Shown here: piece after piece, positions 61,068 to 64,000 of the stretch | Layout of the letters: the number at the start of each line of letters is the position of its first letter | Position numbering within the stretch: the stretch's first letter is position 1 | Assembly (NCBI GenBank): GCA_039976075.1 | Contig: JBDWFY010000022.1 | Location: 496,001 to 560,000, forward strand | Source of the DNA: JBDWFY01 sp039976075 | GTDB lineage: Bacteria; Pseudomonadota; Alphaproteobacteria; Rhizobiales; Stappiaceae | Direction: 5' to 3' | Length of the DNA: 64,000 nucleotides | The notes under the pieces: model-generated | Told to the model about the DNA's origin: nothing | Seen by the model: only the letters and a program-made list of their open reading frames with translations | Databases searched by the model: none | Position numbers and translations under genes: made by a program

Positions 61068-62945
61068 TTGAGTTTTAATTCAGGGGGAATGTCAGGCGTG
61101 GAGCGGCTGTTCAGATTATTTGAAAACTGGCTAGATCCCTTTGATACGCCGCCCACCGATGACATCCCCCCAACAACCGGCAGATTCCTGTGGCATTTTA
61201 TCGGCCAATCGAAGGGCGTGTTTGCGCTCATGCTTCTGCTTGGCGGTATTACTGCGGTGCTGGAAGCGGCAATCTTCAGTTTTATCGGTGTCATCGTCGA
61301 TATGCTCGATGCAGGCAGTATCGAGACAGTCCTGGTTGACGATCGTTGGACGTTAATCGGTATGGCCGTCATCGTCCTTGTCATAAGACCGATAACTGCG
61401 ATCCTGACGGTCATGCTTGAAGAGCAGACTGTTGTTCCAGGCTTTTTCAATCGTGTCCGCTGGCAGACCAATCGGCGTGTGTTGAGCCAGAGCCTGTCTT
61501 ACTTTCAAAATGATTTTGCCGGCCGGATCGCGGCAAAGATCTGGCAGACCGGACAAGCCACAGGCGACTTCATGATATCGTTGCTTCAGATATTGTGGTT
61601 CATCGTCGTCTTTGCCCTCAGTACATTGTTTTTACTGGCGGAACTTGATCTCTGGTTTGTATTGATCGTCGTTTTCTGGCTGCTGATCTATGCGGTTCTG
61701 GCGGTGAAGATAATTCCAATCATCCGTTCAAGGGCAAAAACGACTGCGGATACGGGCTCTGCAGTTAGTGGGCGCCTGGTGGACACCTACTCCAATATCC
61801 AAACAGTGAAACTATTTGGAAGCAGTGAGCGTGAGCTTGATGGAACGCGCCAAAGTTTCGAATCCTTTCTAGACAGTCTGAGGCGCTTCACCCGCATGCT
61901 GACGATCATGCGAAGCCTGCTTGCTGTTCTTGGAAGTTGCATGATCCTGGGAATTGGAGGTCTCTCGATTGTTCTATGGGGCCAGGCGGAGATAACAAGC
62001 GGCGATGTGGCGATTGTTCTTGGGTTGACCCTTCGGCTCAACCTACTGCTCAACCGAATGATGGGACAACTGAACGGGCTGTTTCGAAACCTGGGTACCG
62101 TTCAAGATGGCATGGACACAATTGCCAAACCTATACGGGTTCGCGATCTCCCAAACGCAACTGAGCTTGAGGTCAGACAAGGGCGAATTGTTTTTGACGG
62201 TGTTGGATTTCGATACGGTCCTGGTGAAGCGGTGATCGATAATCTGTCTCTATCAATCGAACCTGGTGAAAAAGTAGGCCTTGTGGGTCATTCCGGCGCC
62301 GGAAAATCCACTCTCATTCATCTTTTGCTCCGCTTTTACGATCTGCAAAAGGGAACAATTCGAATAGACGAGCAGGATATTTCGGCTATTCGGCAAAACA
62401 GTTTGCGCCAGAGCATTGGAGTGGTTTCGCAGGATACGTCTCTGATGCATCGCTCCATTCGGGACAACATCGCCTACGGACAGATTGGGTGCGAACCAGA
62501 GCGGATAGAAGAAGCTGCGCGCCGGGCTCATGCACATGAGTTCATTCAGGAATTGAGAGATCAAAAACAGCGCGCTGGATATGATGCCCATGCCGGAGAG
62601 CGCGGGGTTAAGCTGTCCGGGGGGCAGAGGCAACGGATCGCCATAGCGCGTGTATTGCTCAAGAACGCACCGATTCTTGCGTTGGATGAAGCGACGTCTT
62701 CACTGGACTCTGAAATTGAGGCCGCCATACAGGAGCAGCTTTACAATTTGATGGCAGGGAAAACCGTGATCGCAATTGCGCATCGGTTGTCAACAATTGC
62801 TGCTATGGACCGCCTGATCGTCATGGAACAGGGGCGTATTATCGAAACGGGAACGCATCAGAAGCTGATTGATCTTGGGGGGGCATATGCCCGGCTTTGG
62901 CAACATCAATCCGGAGGATTTCTTGTTCCGACTCAGTTTGGATAG
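61068..62945 (+). CDS. ABC exporter half-transporter, fourth of four tandem copies
   Basis: A 625-residue paralogue. The TTG at 61068 gives the longest form; the ATG at 61089 (MSGVERLFRLF) fits the alignment with the other copies equally well, and the GGGGGA there is too close to serve it. Key motifs: YFQNDFAGRIAAKI, VDTYSNIQTVKLF, a variant Walker A GHSGAGKST (His for Arg), VKLSGGQRQRIAIA and a slightly altered Walker B region ALDEATSSLDSE. It is the most divergent of the four. A terminator follows 30 bases after the stop. Confidence 0.92.
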   Translation: MSFNSGGMSGVERLFRLFENWLDPFDTPPTDDIPPTTGRFLWHFIGQSKGVFALMLLLGGITAVLEAAIFSFIGVIVDMLDAGSIETVLVDDRWTLIGMAVIVLVIRPITAILTVMLEEQTVVPGFFNRVRWQTNRRVLSQSLSYFQNDFAGRIAAKIWQTGQATGDFMISLLQILWFIVVFALSTLFLLAELDLWFVLIVVFWLLIYAVLAVKIIPIIRSRAKTTADTGSAVSGRLVDTYSNIQTVKLFGSSERELDGTRQSFESFLDSLRRFTRMLTIMRSLLAVLGSCMILGIGGLSIVLWGQAEITSGDVAIVLGLTLRLNLLLNRMMGQLNGLFRNLGTVQDGMDTIAKPIRVRDLPNATELEVRQGRIVFDGVGFRYGPGEAVIDNLSLSIEPGEKVGLVGHSGAGKSTLIHLLLRFYDLQKGTIRIDEQDISAIRQNSLRQSIGVVSQDTSLMHRSIRDNIAYGQIGCEPERIEEAARRAHAHEFIQELRDQKQRAGYDAHAGERGVKLSGGQRQRIAIARVLLKNAPILALDEATSSLDSEIEAAIQEQLYNLMAGKTVIAIAHRLSTIAAMDRLIVMEQGRIIETGTHQKLIDLGGAYARLWQHQSGGFLVPTQFG

Positions 62946-63265
62946 TTATCCACCATGGGCGGCTTGAATATGAATCTCGGCGCTTGCGAGACTTTTTTAT
63001 CGATGAAAGGTGCATCAACATGTGGACATTCAGGCGATTTCAAGACCTTCCGGTTGCGACAAACCGTCATTTGCCCATGCACTGTCTGGACAAGAGGCTG
63101 GAACGATGCAAAAAGACACGACGCTTGAGCGCGCGGGGGTGCCTCGCGCATTACTGCTAGTGCTGTACCTGTTTACCTTGGATTCTGGCTTTTACCGCTG
63201 GAAAACGTCAGGTATGCGGGATACTGGTACAGGGCACTTGGCTTGAAGAGGACGTGACTTTGGCA
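62946..63265. other. Spacer between the ABC array and petA
   Basis: Apart from the terminator at 62975-62998, nothing coding is supported. The remaining 260 bases should hold the petA promoter. Confidence 0.45.
62975..62998 (+). terminator. Intrinsic terminator after the ABC array
   Basis: TCTCG (62975-62979) pairs with CGAGA (62987-62991) around a seven-base loop, followed by C and six T residues. The stem is short but GC-rich, and the T run makes termination of the ABC transcript likely, isolating it from petA. Confidence 0.6.
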
Positions 63266-63820
63266 ATGACGGAATCGGCTGAACCGACACGCCGCGATTT
63301 CCTTTATATCGCCACCGGCGCCATGGGCGCGGTCGGCGCAGGAGCAGTCGCCTGGCCCTTTATCGATCAGATGAACCCCGATGCGTCGGCATTGGCACTT
63401 GCTTCGATTGAAGTGGATGTATCTGCAATCGAAGAGGGACAATCCGTAACCGTGAAATGGCGCGGGAAACCGGTTTTCATCCGGTACAGAACCCCCACGG
63501 AAATTGAAGAGGCCGAAAGTATCCCGGTTTCCGAATTGCCTGATCCGTTGGCAAGAAATGCCAATCTGGCGGCCGACTCGCCAGCTGACGACAAGAACCG
63601 CGCTGCCGTAGGCAAAGAACCCTGGCTGGTTATGGTCGGTATCTGCACGCATCTGGGATGTGTGCCGATTGGTGAACAGGGTGATTTTGGTGGCTGGTTC
63701 TGTCCTTGTCACGGGTCTCATTACGATACAGCAGGCCGTATCCGCAAAGGCCCTGCGCCGGAAAATCTTCTGGTCCCCCCATTTGAGTTCGCAGACGACT
63801 CGATTATCACGATCGGCTAA
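63266..63820 (+). CDS. petA: Ubiquinol-cytochrome c reductase Rieske iron-sulfur subunit
   Basis: A 184-residue protein of the cytochrome bc1 complex, which passes electrons from ubiquinol to cytochrome c1. A twin-arginine signal and anchor (RRDFLYIATGAMGAVGAGAV) is followed by the Rieske domain with the 2Fe-2S ligands in CTHLGC and CPCHGS. The ATG at 63266 is used; GTG at 63254 and TTG at 63260 are in frame, and GAAGAGGA sits at a good distance for the TTG. The next gene, petB, starts 23 bases downstream, giving the standard petABC order. Confidence 0.96.
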   Translation: MTESAEPTRRDFLYIATGAMGAVGAGAVAWPFIDQMNPDASALALASIEVDVSAIEEGQSVTVKWRGKPVFIRYRTPTEIEEAESIPVSELPDPLARNANLAADSPADDKNRAAVGKEPWLVMVGICTHLGCVPIGEQGDFGGWFCPCHGSHYDTAGRIRKGPAPENLLVPPFEFADDSIITIG

Positions 63821-63843
63821 GCGCAAGGCGCGGAGGATTATTC

Positions 63844-64000
63844 ATGGCTGGACATAGCAAATACGTTCCGCAGTCTGCCCCGGCGCGCTGGCTGGAATCC
63901 CGGTTGCCGGTGATTTCGCTGGTCAGAGGCAGCTTTGTAGACTTTCCAACACCGAAGAATTTGAATTACTGGTGGACTTTTGGCGGCATTCTCGCCTTCA
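63844..64000 (+). CDS. petB: Cytochrome b subunit of the bc1 complex, N-terminal part (cut by window edge)
   Basis: The frame begins MAGHSKYVPQSAPARWLESR and continues to FVDFPTPKNLNYWWTFGGIL, the conserved N-terminus of cytochrome b (short lead, then the Asn-x-x-Tyr-Trp-Trp entry to the first membrane helix). About 52 residues are visible before the window ends; the full protein should be about 400-430. The gene lies directly after petA. Confidence 0.93.
   Translation, partial: MAGHSKYVPQSAPARWLESRLPVISLVRGSFVDFPTPKNLNYWWTFGGILAF

Noticed and set aside
55022..62945. Non-ribosomal or bacteriocin export locus
   Set aside because: No peptidase domain, precursor peptide or biosynthetic gene accompanies the four ABC exporters.
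1..64000. CRISPR array, prophage or complete insertion sequence
   Set aside because: I found no regularly spaced repeats, no phage structural or integrase genes, and only a fragment of one transposase.

Overview
The window is chromosomal DNA of a motile, aerobic alphaproteobacterium. The pointers are a fliF-fliG-fliH-fliN-flbD-flhA flagellar run in the Caulobacter-type order, a SciP (DUF1153) gene, two perfect CtrA boxes (TTAA-N7-TTAAC), the alphaproteobacterial run DUF1285 / CoA pyrophosphatase / small membrane protein / CCA-adding enzyme, HemF and TrmL, and a Rieske/cytochrome b pair. I cannot name the genus. A Hyphomicrobiales-like or related marine lineage is a guess.

Layout. 1-3.3 kb: an Lrp/AsnC regulator divergent from a stand-alone E1/transketolase-like thiamine enzyme. 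3.4-9.3 kb: a LacI-type regulator divergent from a TRAP transporter (DctP, DctQ, DctM), an HIBADH-family dehydrogenase and a TIM-barrel isomerase, together a sugar or sugar-acid catabolic operon. 9.3-10.6 kb: accessory DNA with inverted repeats, two small genes and a very AT-rich stretch. 10.6-13.9 kb: an orphan TAXI-type receptor followed by a sulfite dehydrogenase pair (cytochrome subunit and Mo subunit) on the other strand. 14.2-14.4 kb: a frameshifted remnant of an IS3-family transposase. 14.4-22.6 kb: a ROK repressor divergent from an Fbp/Afu-type ABC importer, a PP2C-like phosphatase, an AgaS-like SIS protein and a ROK sugar kinase, plausibly uptake and catabolism of an amino sugar or sugar phosphate. 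22.6-24.9 kb: an elongator-type tRNA-Met(CAU), a methyltransferase and MnmA.

25.2-37 kb: the flagellar block fliK, flgD, sciP, fliF, fliG, fliH, fliN, flbD, flhA. A -24/-12 (sigma-54) promoter precedes fliK and a perfect CtrA box precedes fliF. The regulators of both classes (FlbD for sigma-54, SciP for CtrA) are encoded inside the block, so it appears to carry its own control circuit. 37-42.4 kb: housekeeping and accessory genes (two GNATs, a membrane-anchored unknown behind a CtrA box, a phosphoesterase, a Nudix protein, a Xi-class glutathione transferase). 42.4-49.3 kb: a minus-strand MoxR / DUF58 / DUF4159 / vWA-like membrane cluster. 49.6-52.4 kb: the DUF1285 to CCA-transferase operon. 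53.2-54.7 kb: hemF and trmL. 55-63 kb: four consecutive full-length ABC half-exporters of one subfamily, ending in a terminator. 63.3 kb to the end: petA and the start of petB, cut by the window edge.

The strongest candidates for something new are the ABC importer/PP2C/SIS/ROK operon with its NagC-like operator, the four-copy ABC exporter array between trmL and petA, and an 11-bp-phased triple repeat in front of the TRAP operon. All functional assignments come from reading motifs in the sequence; no database search was run.
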